64,000 nt of DNA. It comes from Ditylenchus dipsaci (lineage: Eukaryota; Nematoda; Chromadorea; Rhabditida; Anguinidae). The DNA lies in the NCBI GenBank assembly GCA_004194705.1, contig SADC01001285.1, forward strand, positions 496,001 to 560,000. Reading direction: 5' to 3'. Both the position numbers and the translations under genes were made by a program. A model generated the notes under the pieces. The model made no database searches. It saw only the letters and a program-made list of their open reading frames with translations, and was not told the origin of the DNA. Shown piece by piece: positions 45,919 through 57,389 of the stretch (position 1 is the stretch's first letter; every line of letters begins with the position of its first letter).

Positions 45919-46331
45919 ATGACTGTGACCACAAAGTTTTTGATCAAGGTGGATCTAGATCTCAAGCCGTCATCTTCAACATGCCATTGCTTTGCGACTC
46001 TCAAAGGCGCGTCTTTTTGTGCTATATTACATCAGGTTGAATGGTCCGTGAGAAGGAAATTCGTGAAATTTGTTCATCAGCAACTAAGAATCAAAGAAAA
46101 TAATGTAATTTAATAAATCTTGACTAATAGGAACGTTTACATAATGTTATTATCAGGGAATAATCTTGTTTGTGAAAGTCAGACCTCGGCGAGATGAGTA
46201 TTATATTGACAAGATGTGGTAAGTTTTTTTGCCATCCCTGCGTAGCAAATGTCCGATGTTATTCTCTTAGGAATGAGTTAGTCTCAAACGCGCTAAAGCA
46301 AAGCTTGCACCTTGAGGTTTTTTACAACTAA
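45919..46331 (+). CDS. Unidentified small protein, about 102 aa
   Basis: Exons 45919-46104, 46157-46218 and 46271-46331 join in frame with canonical short introns and end at TAA. The product starts MTVTTKFLIKVDLDL. It contains FCAILHQVEWSVRRKFVKFV, IILFVKVRPRRDEYYIDKMW and a C-terminal SLHLEVFYN. It is basic, with no signal peptide or membrane segment. I do not recognise the family. It follows the RPUSD4-like gene by about 190 bp on the same strand and may be an independent gene. An upstream frame from 45804 overlaps its start and is probably a shadow. Confidence 0.45.
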
Positions 46332-46360
46332 CCTTTCTCGAATGATTTTATAACTCATAG

Positions 46361-47012
46361 AAAATGATGTGGAATCTTTCTACTCTTGGAGGTTAGCCTA
46401 TGATTATGGAAGCATTAAGTTATGTAATAAACCCGATAAATTTAAGGAGCTCTTTCGGCCATGGGTGACTTTATCGATGAATTTGTAGGTTTTTAGGAAG
46501 AATCGCCATTTGTAATTAAGCACGTCTGATTTATTATTATATAGGTAAATCGCGCACTCGAAGTTTCGTTGAAGCAAAGACGTATTGCACAGTTGTTAGG
46601 TAATTTTTTTCAATAGTTCTCAGGGATTTTTCCGCTTTTTAGGGGATCCGGTGCTAATATCGCGTTGTAACATGTTAGTTTTAATCATATCATATCTTTT
46701 TTTACGAGTTTATTTTCAGGTACATTGCGCTAAGTCTGGCGCAGAAGAAAAATTTCCCCATCGCTATTGCAATCATCAGGTATTTTCACCCTAAAGTATA
46801 GCAGTCTACACGATTGGGCTCTTTTCATTTAGACAAGAATATCGAAACGCCCGTAAAATCGATTGTCAACTGCTTATGAATTGCGCTCAAGGACTCCTGC
46901 AGGTGAAATATTTATTTGAGTCTTTCTGCGACCTATTCAAAAGTCACATTTTTAGAAGATCATGTACATGCGGAAGAAAAATGATGTCTGTGGTGTTAAA
47001 GGAAATAAGTAG
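46361..47012 (+). CDS. Unidentified helical protein, 3' exons of a gene
   Basis: Exons 46361-46464, 46545-46599, 46643-46673, 46720-46779, 46833-46902 and 46956-47012 join in frame and end at TAG. Recognisable stretches are ESFYSWRLAYDYGSIKL, KFKELFRPW, VNRALEVSLKQRRIAQLL, ISRCNMYIALSLAQKKNFPI and NARKIDCQLLMNCAQGLLQ. The composition suggests a soluble helical repeat protein. The first exon starts in phase 1, so an upstream exon is missing. It may be part of the same gene as 45919-46331, but the stop at 46331 and the phases do not allow a simple join. Family not recognised. Confidence 0.45.
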
Positions 47013-47129
47013 CGTGCTTAGTTTGCTGTTCATTCATGTCCACGTTGTTACATTTAATGTACTTAAATAAATGTTTACGAAACCAGTTCACCGTTACTAT
47101 AAAATATAAGACATTAGATGTGGTACACT

Positions 47130-50100
47130 TTAAGTGGTGGTCTTTTCTTTGCATATCCCTGCATGCTTAGTAAGTGCATGCACTGAGGGTACATTGCTGA
47201 ATGGGCTAGATGTAGGAGAATAGAAGGAAAACGCCTCCTCCAGAGACGATTGTCCAGAATGGTCTGCAGATGAGCAGGAAGTATCGGATAGGGACAGTAG
47301 AGATGGATCGGTATATTCGTTATGGAAGATGTCTTCTTCAAAGCCTTCCCTAGGCACATCCATAAATTGGTAGACAAGTCTTTGGCCTTCAACCTTTTGT
47401 AAAATTCCTCTTTGGTAGTAATACCTCAAAGCACGGCCCATTGTTTCATAGTTCATTCCTGAAAGTAAAATTTTTAAAGGAATTTTGCAAGCTTCTACCT
47501 GCCTGGCTTATTCTTGTGCATTCCCCACAGACGACTCACAGCTTTTGAATCAACCTGAACATTCAAGTGTTTTTGGTACATAAAAATGTCTGCTCTTAAA
47601 AATAGGTACCAGCTTGAAAATGCCTTTATTTTGATCCAGCCATTTGATATACTTCGGGCAATACTCTTTGTCTTGCAAGATGTGGAGCAGAAATTCCCAT
47701 AAATAGGTGATTTGTCCTGCAAAAATACATTTTTGATGTTACATATTTTCACACTTTTACCATCTCTACTCCTCCTTCTTATGCCATATACACTGCTGTT
47801 TTGGATGGAAGAGGATGGCCCATAAGCGGGTGGTGAAGAGCAGCTGGTTCACTAAATTCATACAGTGTTCAGTCAATATTTGTTATTTATTTGACCTACC
47901 TGAAGCGTCTACCTGAGCCTACCACTCCTGGAGCCATTCCATAGTTGTGCAACAAATGTTTGTGCATCAGGTATGGATGGTGCCGATTATTGGACAATGA
48001 TGATGATGAACCTTCATTCCTGTGGCTTTCCTGTGACCCGTTCCCAAAATTATTCGTTCCAATTGGCTTTCTGGAAGGACATTCTGAAGCTCTTCCACTT
48101 GCATTCAGGGTGGTAGATGTATGAGAAAGAGTGACTGTGGCTGCAGCTAAAGATGATAATGAAGCCCAATCCGGGTAAAGAAGAGAAGCAGCAGAGAGCC
48201 AGGATTGATCAAACTAGGGTTTGTCAGCGCTACAACAGGGTTGGCAGGTGCTGCTGGATCTAAATTTTCACCTCTTAAATAGAGAATGGAATAACATGCC
48301 ATGAATATTGAGCTTCTTTTCAAAATCACCGCCTTTTTGGCTGAATCTTAAAAACAGTTGAACAAATAGACGAGTTACGGTCGAGTTTCTATATAACCAT
48401 AACCTTCGACACTTTTCTCCCAATTTTCAAAGTCTTTTGTTAATTCCTTTTGGTCAGTACAGTCAAATAATCGGATCGTTTATGCAAGGTAGAAGAGAAA
48501 TTACCAGTACAGTCAGGACCCGCCTTAGGGTGTCACTATAGCAAGGTGTCACTATAGCGAGGGTGCCACTCCAGTCATTTTCTTTTAGCCAAAACCAAAC
48601 TAGCCGACACCAAAGTGTCACTTTAGCGAGGTTGTTACTATAGCGAGGCGTCACTATAGCGGGGGTTGACTGTACTGCAAACGCTCTTAACTTTTGGTTC
48701 TTGTGCGATTTAGAAATTCTGTTTTTAAAATAGTCTTAGAATACCCGGCGTTTGCGATTGGTATACAGTCGAACCTGGATATAAAAGCACCCCTCGGGCT
48801 GGACCAAGGTGCTTTTATATCGGAAGTGCTCTTATATCCAGGTTTCACTCTATATCCTTGCCTACCTAATGTTCAGATACTGCTGGCACAAATCACAGGG
48901 GGAAAAAGGTGTTTTAATTCTTATTCTAAGATTATTTCAATAAATAAAATTTTCAAAAAGTTACAAGTGTTTAAAGTGTTGGGAATTTCTAGCGCCACCT
49001 TTTACAAATCAGCAGAGCTCTGCCAGTAATACCCTCGGTTTTTTAAAAATATAGCAACAATCATTTATCGAAATTTGGTGTCGTTTTATTGTGATTCACG
49101 GCTATCAATAGCGAAAATGTGGATTTTCGAATGGGGATCGGACCCAAAATTGAGTCCGTGTATTTTAGTGTCGGGTGGCCATATGGCCGATTTCGAAATG
49201 GCAGGTTATTTGCCTAATTTCAGTGTATTTATGGCAATTTTTCATGGTATTAGATTGTTTTTTTTTAATTTTATTTATATTCCTGCATCATTTTACATGC
49301 TTTTTTGGTCAACTTTATTTGCGCAATATTTGTGTGTTTAAGTAGGTTAGAAAAACAAACAAAACAACACTAACGGGCAGGTAACAGTTAGCAAATAGTT
49401 GAACAATGGAAGAGGAAGGAATTCGTGCAACAACGAGAAATCCCCCTTCTCCCTGTGTTCGTTGAGAATGATCAACTCAAGTGAAGCACGTAAAGAGTGG
49501 TTTACCCACCCCTTGGATTATGCAACCAGGGGACGTGCTTTCAAAGGTATATTCACAATCCGATAGCTAAACAAAAATTTTGGGTCAGTCACGATTCAGC
49601 CCCCTTAGCAGTATTGCGGGAAGGAAGTAAAAAGAAGAGGGGAAAGCGCACTTGTGTAGTGTCCACTACAGATTCAAAATTAGAACAAACAGAGGTGATT
49701 GTGTGTGTGTGACTGAGTTCAATTGTGTGGGCAAACAGCTCGCTGGTTGAATATTGCTAACTTACTGTCTTTTTTTCTTTTTTGTACTATTTTTGTGGAT
49801 TTCTGGAATGGAGAAAAAAGAAAATAAAATATTGAAAAGAGAAAAAAAACACATGCCAGTTCCATTTTTTGTGGAAGACTCAAATTTATATGAGTTTGTG
49901 CAGAAACCTTAAAACGGTCCTTTAACGGTCGTTTTGTCCTTTAAAGGGCAAAACTTTTTTTTGTCACAGATTCACTTTTTCTGTCACAGATTTCCTCTTT
50001 TCTGTCACAGATTTGATTCTCGACACGAAATCCAATTTTTTTCGTGTGAAATTCAGGGTGGGCAAAGACCAGATGGCTCAGGACCCACTCCGGAATGGCC

Positions 50101-53100
50101 AAAAGGCCAACATAATTGGATTTTTAGGGGTTTACTAAAGGGGAGTAAACTTTTTGAGAAAAACCGATTGAGCGGATCAGATTTCGGGTCCGATCGGCTT
50201 AATCGCTCAGAACTCCAGGTTTATGGTGGTTCAGGGTGGAGTTGTGGGCGATTAAGCCCATCGGACCCAAAATCTGATCCGCTCAAACCCCCAGAAAACC
50301 AATTATTTTGGCCTTTTGGCCATTCCGGAGTGGGCCCCTGAGCCATCTGGTCTTTGCCCATCCCTGAATTTCACACAAAAAAATTTAAAAATTGTGGATT
50401 TCGTGTCGAGAATCAAATCTGTTACAGAAAAGATGAAATCTGTGACCAAAAAAAGTATTTTCCTCTTTTAAAAAGCTTCGTCATGAAAAGAAACACTTTT
50501 TGAATGGATTGAAGAACAAATTCAAGCGTGCGAAATTTTCCCTTTTTTTGTAAATTGGTCTTCCGTTTTTTTTTGAAATTTTCACTGAAATTTCAACGAT
50601 AGGAACGTCATTGTAGTTTTAAATAAGTGTGTTTCCCTGGAGATATCAGAGTGTGCAATATTCCAATCCCTGTCATCTTCTTTTTAATAGAATCCCATTA
50701 TTCAAAATCGTGTTCTTGGCATTTGTTTTTAAGCCACTTTTGGAAGGAATGCTCTCAGGAATATTATCACTAATTTTGTAGCCAGTAGCTACAAAAGGAT
50801 TAGTAACTTAACGGGGAGCAGTCTTCAAAATTAGGTCAAAAAGACAAGGCCAAAAAGTTATTATTTTTTTAAACGAACGTCCTGAAATCGTACTATTTTG
50901 GACGATTTGTCATTCCTAGGTTGCAACTCTCGATTTGTGCCATAATGCAGTCAGACAAATTCGGCAGTCGTTATAAATTTCACTTGTTGAATTATGTTTC
51001 TTTCAGTGACCATACAAATGTCTGTTTTTTACACTGAAAGTGAATAAATGCAGAAAGAGAAAAGGACAAAAAAGCAGACAGGAATATCAAGGAAGAAAGG
51101 TGAAACCAGTTTAAACGGATATTGCTTATGATATATGCATTGGTGCAATACCTGTGTATACGTATATATTATTGCTAGCACAGTTAAGGGGAAAGCAAGC
51201 GGATGTGTGCCTCTTCCTCCATGGTCAAAAATGTGGGAAGGTGGGGGAGAGACAGAACACATTGTTATTATTATCATCTTTTATTGGTTTTGCCTTGCAA
51301 ACACACATTTGCACACAGAAGTCAAGCTTATGCATATCCGTCTTCCCTTTCTAACTTCCTAGTCCTTTTAAAAAACTAACAGGAAAACCGCTACAAGCTT
51401 CTTTGTAGATTTTAATAGTCTTTTGAAGAAAAACCAAAAATTTGCAAGCAATTTTATAAAATTAAGCAAAGAAATGTTGATATTGGGCTGAGGGTCAGCC
51501 TGAATAATATTTGATACCAAAAAATACGAGAATTTATTCCACATGTTTTAATTTCCGGTCAATTTTAAAATTATTGTAAAAATTAAAAGCTCTGTTTTTA
51601 AGTAGAATTCTAAAAAAGTCTACGTAAACGTCTTCGATACAAAATTAGTGCAAAATTGGGCTTCAGATGCATAGTTAAAACCGAGAGCTGAAAAAAAGGA
51701 ACAAAATAGAGAGTCCTACGTTTGGCAACCGGCTAGAGATTCCTTTTTTTTACCATATCCGTAACTTAGAAAAAAACCTTTTTTGTATTCATGCAAATAA
51801 TCGATTTCAATTAATTGTTACTTCAGCATTTTTTCATTTGTCTCACGCCTTTCGAAATAAGCAGTAGGTTCTTTGGCCAAAACTTCCTGGTGCAGTAGCT
51901 AAAGAGAAGGGTTTTGTTGTGCCAACACTGGAAAAAGGTTATTTCCCATGAAATCCAGCGAGTTCAACGCCACCTTCCGAAACGTTCGATTTTCAATTTT
52001 CAACTACTAGCCCATCCCACGTAGAATCGAAAACTTAGGTCATAAATATTAGATTTTTAACTTTTCCTACAAAATTATGAGCACAGGTCAAACGAAAGCG
52101 CAGACTTTATGTGAAATTATAAGGCAATAAGTTACACAAAACTTCTTTTGTATTGAAATGTGAGAAATTTGTATTCTCAGCTACGAGTCATATACCAAAA
52201 TGTAGCCCTGAATCTGCCCTGTAAAGTTGGAAAAAATCTTTACAATATTGAGCATTTATGGAAACTAGAAGCGAAAAAGTGAAACCATTCACTTTTTTAG
52301 ACTTCTTTTTGAATGTTTTTGTCAATTCTGTTTTGACAGGCCGGTCGCTAATATCGCAAGGGTTCTGATTTTAATCGCAAGGGTTCTGATTCTGATCGTT
52401 TTTCAAAATCCAAAAACTTTTTTTTCTAAAAAGCAAAACCTCGATAAACGGATACCCTATTTCTGAAAGGCTGTATGTGAATTTCCCCACCAAAAGTGTC
52501 GAATTCCCCACCAAATTAATTAAATTTACCACCAAATTCAAATTCGTTCTAAAATAGTGAATTTCCACACCAAAATTGTGAAATTCCCACCAAATTTTTT
52601 ATTTAATTGTCTGTGCTATTTATCGTGTATGAAAAGTCGAGCATTGTCTCTTTTTCCGTTCATGGAAGGCAGTTCTAATAATTATGCCGTCGGAATTTCG
52701 GTTTCATGTTTTCATCACATGTTTGAAAAATCTACTGGGCTAATCAGAATTCCAGTCAGATGGGCTTAATCGCTCAGAATTCCAGGTTTAGGATGATTTT
52801 GAGTGGTTCAGAGTGGAGTTCTGAGCGATTAAAAAAGTTCACGCGCCTTTAGTAAACCCCCCGAAAAACCAACTTTCAAGGGATTCTGGCCATTCCGGGG
52901 TGGGATTCTAAGCAATCCAATTCATTTTCAGGCTAAAAAATTTGAATTCTTGCAAAATTATTCAAAATTTGGTTGGTCTTGGACAGAAAAAGCATGAATA
53001 ATTTTTTAAAAAATTTGGTGGGGAATTTCACAATTTTTGTGGGGAAATTCACTATTTTTAGAACGAATTTGAATTTGGTGGGGAATTTAATTAATTCGGT

Positions 53101-56017
53101 GGGGAATTTCACACTTTTGGTGAGGAAATTCAATTTGATCCTTTCTGAAATAGTGTTCGTTTATCGAGGTTTTGCTTTTTTAAAGAAAAAAGTTTTTGGA
53201 TTCTGAAAAACGGTCGGTAAAATCGGAATCCTTGCGATATGTGGGACCGGACTGGCAAAACAAGATTGTAAAAAAGCTTTGCAAATCGATCTAAAAAAAG
53301 TGTCCGACCCAGCGGGGGAACGAACTTTTGGGGATGCCCGTTTATCGAGGTTCGACTTTAGTACCCGGTTATTTTCGAAATCAAGATCGGAATTTGTCAG
53401 GTACTTTTTGATTTTAAGCATAAATAATACATAGGATTTGACCAAAAACATACAAATCCGATCTTTTGGTAGGAGTCTGAAAATCACCATTCAAAATTTG
53501 GGCCCGAAAACATCAAATTATACTGAAAATTAAACCTTAATGGTATTTCAACAGCAAAATCTCACCACTTTTGCCATTCCAGTTAGGTAGTTGAGGTAAC
53601 GTGTTGTTGGAAGACTGTGTTGAATAAATTTGATGGTGCTCTGCCTCAGTTCCTAGTCCTGAGTCAGGGCTCGAGGAAGTGGACGGGCTTTTGGCGGCAT
53701 TGCTCAATGAATTGGCGTGCAAATGTGCACTTTCTGTCCTTGTAGCAGGGTTGACTGTTTGGGTTGGACAATTCATAAAGTTAGATATGGGTGGTGGTCT
53801 GGCAAGGAGTTTGTGGAAAAGCATTAAGTTTAGTGGCACGGCTTTTCCAAATGGGAAAGAAGGTGGTGGTACTGCTGCTAGGTCGACATTGGAATGGGTA
53901 GGAAGTGGCTAAATATATTTTTTAAAAATTTATAAAAAATAATTTGTCTAATTGCCGATCCGGCGCTCTTATTTTTCAATTGACCTTCGAAGGGTGCTTA
54001 TTAGTGTCAGTTTGAGATTTTTAAGCGAAATTCAAAATCGGCAGACAATGAAAAAAAACAGCTCGAAATTTTTTTTTGTTCTGAGACACAATAAAAGAGA
54101 TAAAGCAATATCGAATAAGCCAGCAGGGTGAAAAAGTGACCATAAGGCAAAAAGAATAAATGCTCACGGCGGGACTCGAACCCGAGTGCTCAGGGGGCTA
54201 GGTGAGATTTGTCAAAAACGAAATTTGTCAAAACGAAATTTGTCAAAAACGAAACTTGTCAAGACAAATTTTCTCGTTTGCAAAGTGTTTCAGTATTCTT
54301 TTTTTGCTTTTACTATTTGAATACTTTGTCATATGTATATCCAGTAAAAAAAACGCAGTAAAACACTTTGCAAGCGAGGAAATTTTGTCTTGACAAGTTT
54401 CGTTTTTGACAAATTTCGTTTTGACAAATTTCGTTTTTGACAAATCTCACCTAGCCCTCAGGGTAGACAATCTCTTTGCACTATAGCGCTACCGATTCCG
54501 CTATGCGAGCACACAGTCTCGTTATAAACTTTCTTATAAATCTTAAAAATAAGGTTTTCTAGTTTAAAGGTTATGTTTTTAAATTTTTGGCGCTACTGTA
54601 ATATACCGCCCACTAAAAAAATCCTCCTGTAATATACCTCACCCCCAATAATTTTTAGGCTTAGGAATTAGGCTTAGGCTTTGGCCTTAGGCATTAGACT
54701 CAGGGACAACACGTAATAGTTTCACCACTTTGTCAAAAAAAAGTATGGTTTTTGGGGTACCTGAAAAATTATTGGGGGGGGGGGGGGTATATTACAGCAG
54801 CTTTTTTGAAGGCGGGGTGTATACAGTCAACCCTAGATTTAACGGCACCCTCGATTTAACGGCACCCCGGACCCGCTCCCTAGGGGGGCCGTTAAATCGA
54901 GGGTCGACTTTTTGACAGTATCGTCGAATTTTTTTATAATCTTTAATGTTTTTAAGAATCGAAATGTCCCAGATAATGTCTGAAAATCTCCCGGCTTTTT
55001 TCATTTATTTTACCGGCTTTTCAAATTTGCCTTTAAAAAATAAAAAAAAATGAAATTTCCCGGCTTTTTTAGAAAATATATGAGTTTTGCAACAAAAAGT
55101 CTTAATTTCGCAGCAAATATCGGCTTTGCCCTTTTCTCTTTCACTTTCTCAATATTTTTATAAGAAAGTTGAAGAAAAAAGGGCAAAACCAGAGATATAG
55201 ATACTCAAAGTTGAAGTTGGTTGTTCTTTTACTAGAAGGTTATCTTTTAAAGGGGCATGCCCGTGCGTTAAGGCGCGAACCAGCAGTTTTTTTCGAATTT
55301 TTTCGAATCGTCCCATTTTTCACTCGTTCTGCGTCAAATCTGATATAGATGACCTTATACTGCTTTTAAAACTAGACAGAAAACTTAAAAAATCTAGACG
55401 AGAACGAATGTAAAAATTTATCGAGAAAGAAAAGAACTGCTGGTTCGCGCCTTTTCCCCCATCGGGCACGATCATGCCCCTTTAAAGGTTATACGTTACC
55501 TCCTAACTTTGTCGGTCGTTTTTCCAAAATGATTTGATTTTGATATAAAGATTTGCAGGCGTCGATAAATCGACACTCTTATTTTAAAAATTAAGTCAGT
55601 AGCATTGTCGGCTACTGATGACCAGAAACCATAGACCTCAAAATCGGAAAGCAGCAGCTTTACAACACCCACCTGAACATTTGTTAATGGATGAAAAGCT
55701 GGAAAAGGAGGCAGCCCAGAAAGACTGTTGCCTGGCCACAAACATGCTGGTGCCGAAGTTCTCCTGTGCTCCAAATTCATAGGGAAAGGGCAGCTGGCAA
55801 GAAGTGGTGGGTTGGATACTTGCTGTAGAGCAGCAGCTAGTGTTTGTCTACTGGCCTCCAACCAGCCCTCCATTAGCTCCGTATTGCATGGCACACTCTT
55901 GGGGGTGCTGCTGGTCACCATGTCTTCCGGCCCAGACGGCTGGATGGAGTGGAAATATGGAGAGCCGTCTGGCCTCATCCAGAAAAGTGAGTAGTCCGGG
56001 GTGCTGCTGTTGATCAT
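47130..56017 (-). CDS. E74/ELF-like: E74/ELF-type ETS-domain transcription factor
   Basis: Nuclear DNA-binding regulator of the ETS family. E74 (Eip74EF) is an ecdysone-response gene in flies, and ELF1/2/4 are its vertebrate relatives. Exons from the start are 56017-55673, 53908-53566, 48146-47900, 47843-47761, 47716-47610, 47554-47503 and 47458-47130. All phases fit and give about 501 aa. Residues 1-340 are Ser/Pro/Asn-rich ([24 protein letters not shown]) with no recognisable domain. The ETS domain, about residues 342-425, reads [59 protein letters not shown] and [15 protein letters not shown]. It contains the conserved GRALRYYY recognition helix with both DNA-contacting arginines. The domain lies near the C-terminus, as in fly E74. 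The intron inside it (47502-47459) starts with GC, not GT (CCAG/GCAGGT). ATG 56017 follows an in-frame stop, so upstream exons would be non-coding or alternative. Large introns 1 and 2 are full of MITEs. Confidence 0.9.
48509..48677. mobile_element. MITE with TACAGTCAGGACC ends
   Basis: It begins TACAGTCAGGACCCGCCTTA and ends GCGGGGGTTGACTGTA, with five TGTCACTATAGCGAGG units in both orientations. Pogo/Tigger-like. In intron 2 of the ETS gene. Confidence 0.75.
48764..48853. mobile_element. 90 bp MITE with TACAGTCGAACC ends
   Basis: TATACAGTCGAACCTGGATA and TATCCAGGTTTCACTCTATA are inverted ends. The hairpin continues through AAAAGCACC/GGTGCTTTT. In intron 2 of the ETS gene. Confidence 0.65.
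48854..49964. other. Intron sequence without recognised features
   Basis: Part of intron 2 of the ETS gene. 49350-49720 has near-normal base composition and short frames (49497-49712) but no family motif and no splice-supported exon. It could hold an alternative first exon or a promoter. Confidence 0.35.
49965..50445. repeat. Palindrome with GGGTGGGCAAAGACCAGATG arms
   Basis: TCACAGATTTGATTCTCGAC, GAAATTCAGGGTGGGCAAAG and CCAGATGGCTCAGGACCCAC are mirrored to 50445. The core (TTTACTAAAGGGGAGTAAAC, GATCGGCTTAATCGCTCAGA) matches the cores of 19600-20205, 20638-21182 and 52740-52900, showing a shared inner unit with different outer arms. Confidence 0.75.
50446..52369. other. Intron sequence without recognised features
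   Basis: AT-rich. 50745-50830 is a small palindrome (ATTTTGTAGCCAGTAGCTACAAAA) related to 19425-19485. GTAGCCCTGAATCTGC occurs at 52202. No exon is supported. Confidence 0.4.
52370..53362. mobile_element. 0.85-1.0 kb foldback with GGTGGGGAATTTCAC arms
   Basis: AAACCTCGATAAACGGATAC, then GAATTTCCCCACCAAAA units (52470-52600), are mirrored by TTTTGGTGAGGAAATTC units (53020-53130) and GTTTATCGAGGTTTTGC. The centre (52740-52900) is the CTTAATCGCTCAGAATTCCA core shared with 50040-50380. To the right, 53200-53362 ends GCCCGTTTATCGAGGTTCGACTTTAGTA, a pogo/Tigger-like MITE end. In intron 2 of the ETS gene, just 3' of exon 2. Confidence 0.65.
54161..54511 (-). tRNA. tRNA-like sequence split by a hairpin insertion
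   Basis: On the minus strand TGCTCGCATAGCGGAATCGG and TAGCGCT form a 5' acceptor strand, D arm and A box. After the insertion, GGGTTCGAGTCCCGCC forms a T arm and B box and GTGAGCA pairs with TGCTCGC (one G-T pair). Removing 54196-54456 and one 7 bp duplicate restores a contiguous molecule of roughly normal length. The anticodon stem is weak, so it may be a tRNA-derived SINE and not a once-functional gene. Confidence 0.55.
54196..54456. mobile_element. Hairpin MITE with 7 bp target duplication
   Basis: GGCTAGGTGAGATTTGTCAA and its inverted match TTGACAAATCTCACCTAGCC bound the element. The arms (about 90 bp) are made of TTTGTCAAAAACGAAA units. CTCAGGG at 54189-54195 is repeated at 54457-54463, a direct duplication of 7 bp. 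Related units occur at 3187-3220 and 3655-3805. Confidence 0.8.
54590..54800. repeat. Repeat with TTAGGCTTAGGC units
   Basis: CCCCCAATAATTTTTAGGCT faces TGAAAAATTATTGGGGGGGG, with GCTTAGGCTTTGGCCTTAGG between them. Related inverted material lies at 27960-28110. Confidence 0.5.
54823..54912. mobile_element. Short MITE, Tigger-like TACAGTCAACCCTAGATTTA end
   Basis: The left end is as given; the right side is GTTAAATCGAGGGTCGACTTT, with GATTTAACGGCACC repeated twice inside. CAGTNRACCCTNGATTTAACG closely follows Tigger terminal repeats. In intron 1 of the ETS gene. Confidence 0.7.
55244..55492. repeat. Hairpin element, AAAGGGGCATGCCCGTGCGT family
   Basis: TTTAAAGGGGCATGCCCGTG and GGCGCGAACCAGCAGTTTTT mirror AACTGCTGGTTCGCGCC and GATCATGCCCCTTTAAAGG. 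The centre holds CTGCTTTTAAAACTAGACAG. It lies directly 3' of coding exon 1 of the ETS gene, within intron 1. Confidence 0.8.
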
Positions 56018-57389
56018 TCACCGGGTTTCTGGGGATGGGGCGAAAATGGAGTGCTGAGTATTCGGGCAGTTGGAGAGCGAGCTTTCTATGGGTGGATCAC
56101 CTGTTTCTTGGGGTTTTAAAGTGGAATTTAGAAAAAAGTCAGGTGTGCTTCGGCAGTGCTTGTTGTTGTTGGAATCACCGAGTTTACTGCAAAAATTTGA
56201 TTTTTCAAGATATTTTAAAATTTATAATTTTTGTTTAGTTTTTCAACCATTTATAAGATTTAAAAAATTTAATGTATCGGTTAGCAGCACGGACGTCTCT
56301 TTTTATAACATGTACTTTGATCTGCAGCAGTATGAAAAATGACAAAATGTCATAAGTTGAAAGACTTATTTAGGAAAGGTCTTCCCTTTGCTTGTAAATT
56401 TTTTTACTGGCTTGTTCTGGCTTGCAAAACTAAGTTAGTGATATCGAAAGGGGTCGTATAATTTATATAACCTCTATCGATAAAGGCTAGCTATTTTTTC
56501 AACCGCTAAAAATTGGAAAATTTCAAGAACAATTTTATTTATTAACTTTTTAACCAAAATAATAAAAGTGAAATCCATAGCATTTGTGAGATTTCAGAAA
56601 ATGCAAGGAGCAGCTATTGTAACTTTTTTTTTAATCTATTTATCTATCTATTTTTTCTATTTAACTGTTTGCATCGATATAAGTCCTTTTTTAATATTCT
56701 TTTATTTTTTCAATAAGTTCTCTTTAAAGGGGCATGGTCACCTGTTAGAAATCTGTCCCCGCCAATTCAAAAATTTCCGAATCATTGAACTTCTGTACAG
56801 ATTTTTTTAGCTTGGTTTCCAATAAAACTATACCTAAAATAAAATTCTAGGCCTTGTTTTGTTAGAAACCAAGTTAAAAATTCCGTACAGAAGTTCAATG
56901 ATTCGGAATTTTGTTTTGAATGGGCGGCGACAAAATTTGTAACAGGTAACCATGCCTTTAAGGTGGCATGACTGTTGCCCGAAACTGGTGCCCGGAATTC
57001 GAAAAAAAATTCCTAACCATTTAATTTATGTATGAATTTTTTGATTGGGTTTCTAACAAAACTATACATAAAGTAAATTCTAGGTATTAATTTTTTAAGA
57101 AACGAAGTTGAAAATCCGTACATAAGTTCAATTATTATCAATTTTTTTTGAATCCCCGGGCACCAATTTCAAACGCGCGCTCATGCCTCCTTAATTTAGT
57201 TCCTCTAAAAGAGCGGTATTCCGTTTAACTACCGCTGATTCCTCTTTTTAGATTTTTATTGGATTATTACTAGAGATCATACGGTATTTGATTTGTTCAA
57301 ATGTTAGAAAATAGTTCAAAAAAAAGTCCAACAATAAATTTCATATAAGAAATTTGGCAAATAAAGTTTTTCCGTTCAAAAGTTCCTAC
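56018..57389. other. Upstream region of the ETS gene with two hairpin elements
   Basis: 56018-56060 is relatively GC-rich (CCATCCCCAGAAACCCGGTG on the minus strand) and could be 5' untranslated sequence with an acceptor. 56730-56962 and 56965-57187 are adjacent hairpins: the first ends AAAGGGGCATGGTCACCTGT/ACAGGTAACCATGCCTTT, the second AAGGTGGCATGACTG/CTCATGCCTCCTT. The rest is AT-rich with no exon. Confidence 0.5.

Noticed and set aside
46361..46484. Donor at 46484 for the first exon of the unidentified gene
   Set aside because: It gives an in-frame stop with the next exon. The donor at 46464 (TGG/GTGACT) joins in frame and is used instead.
49934..50341. 135-codon open frame
   Set aside because: It lies wholly within the palindrome 49965-50445 and reads through its arms and core.
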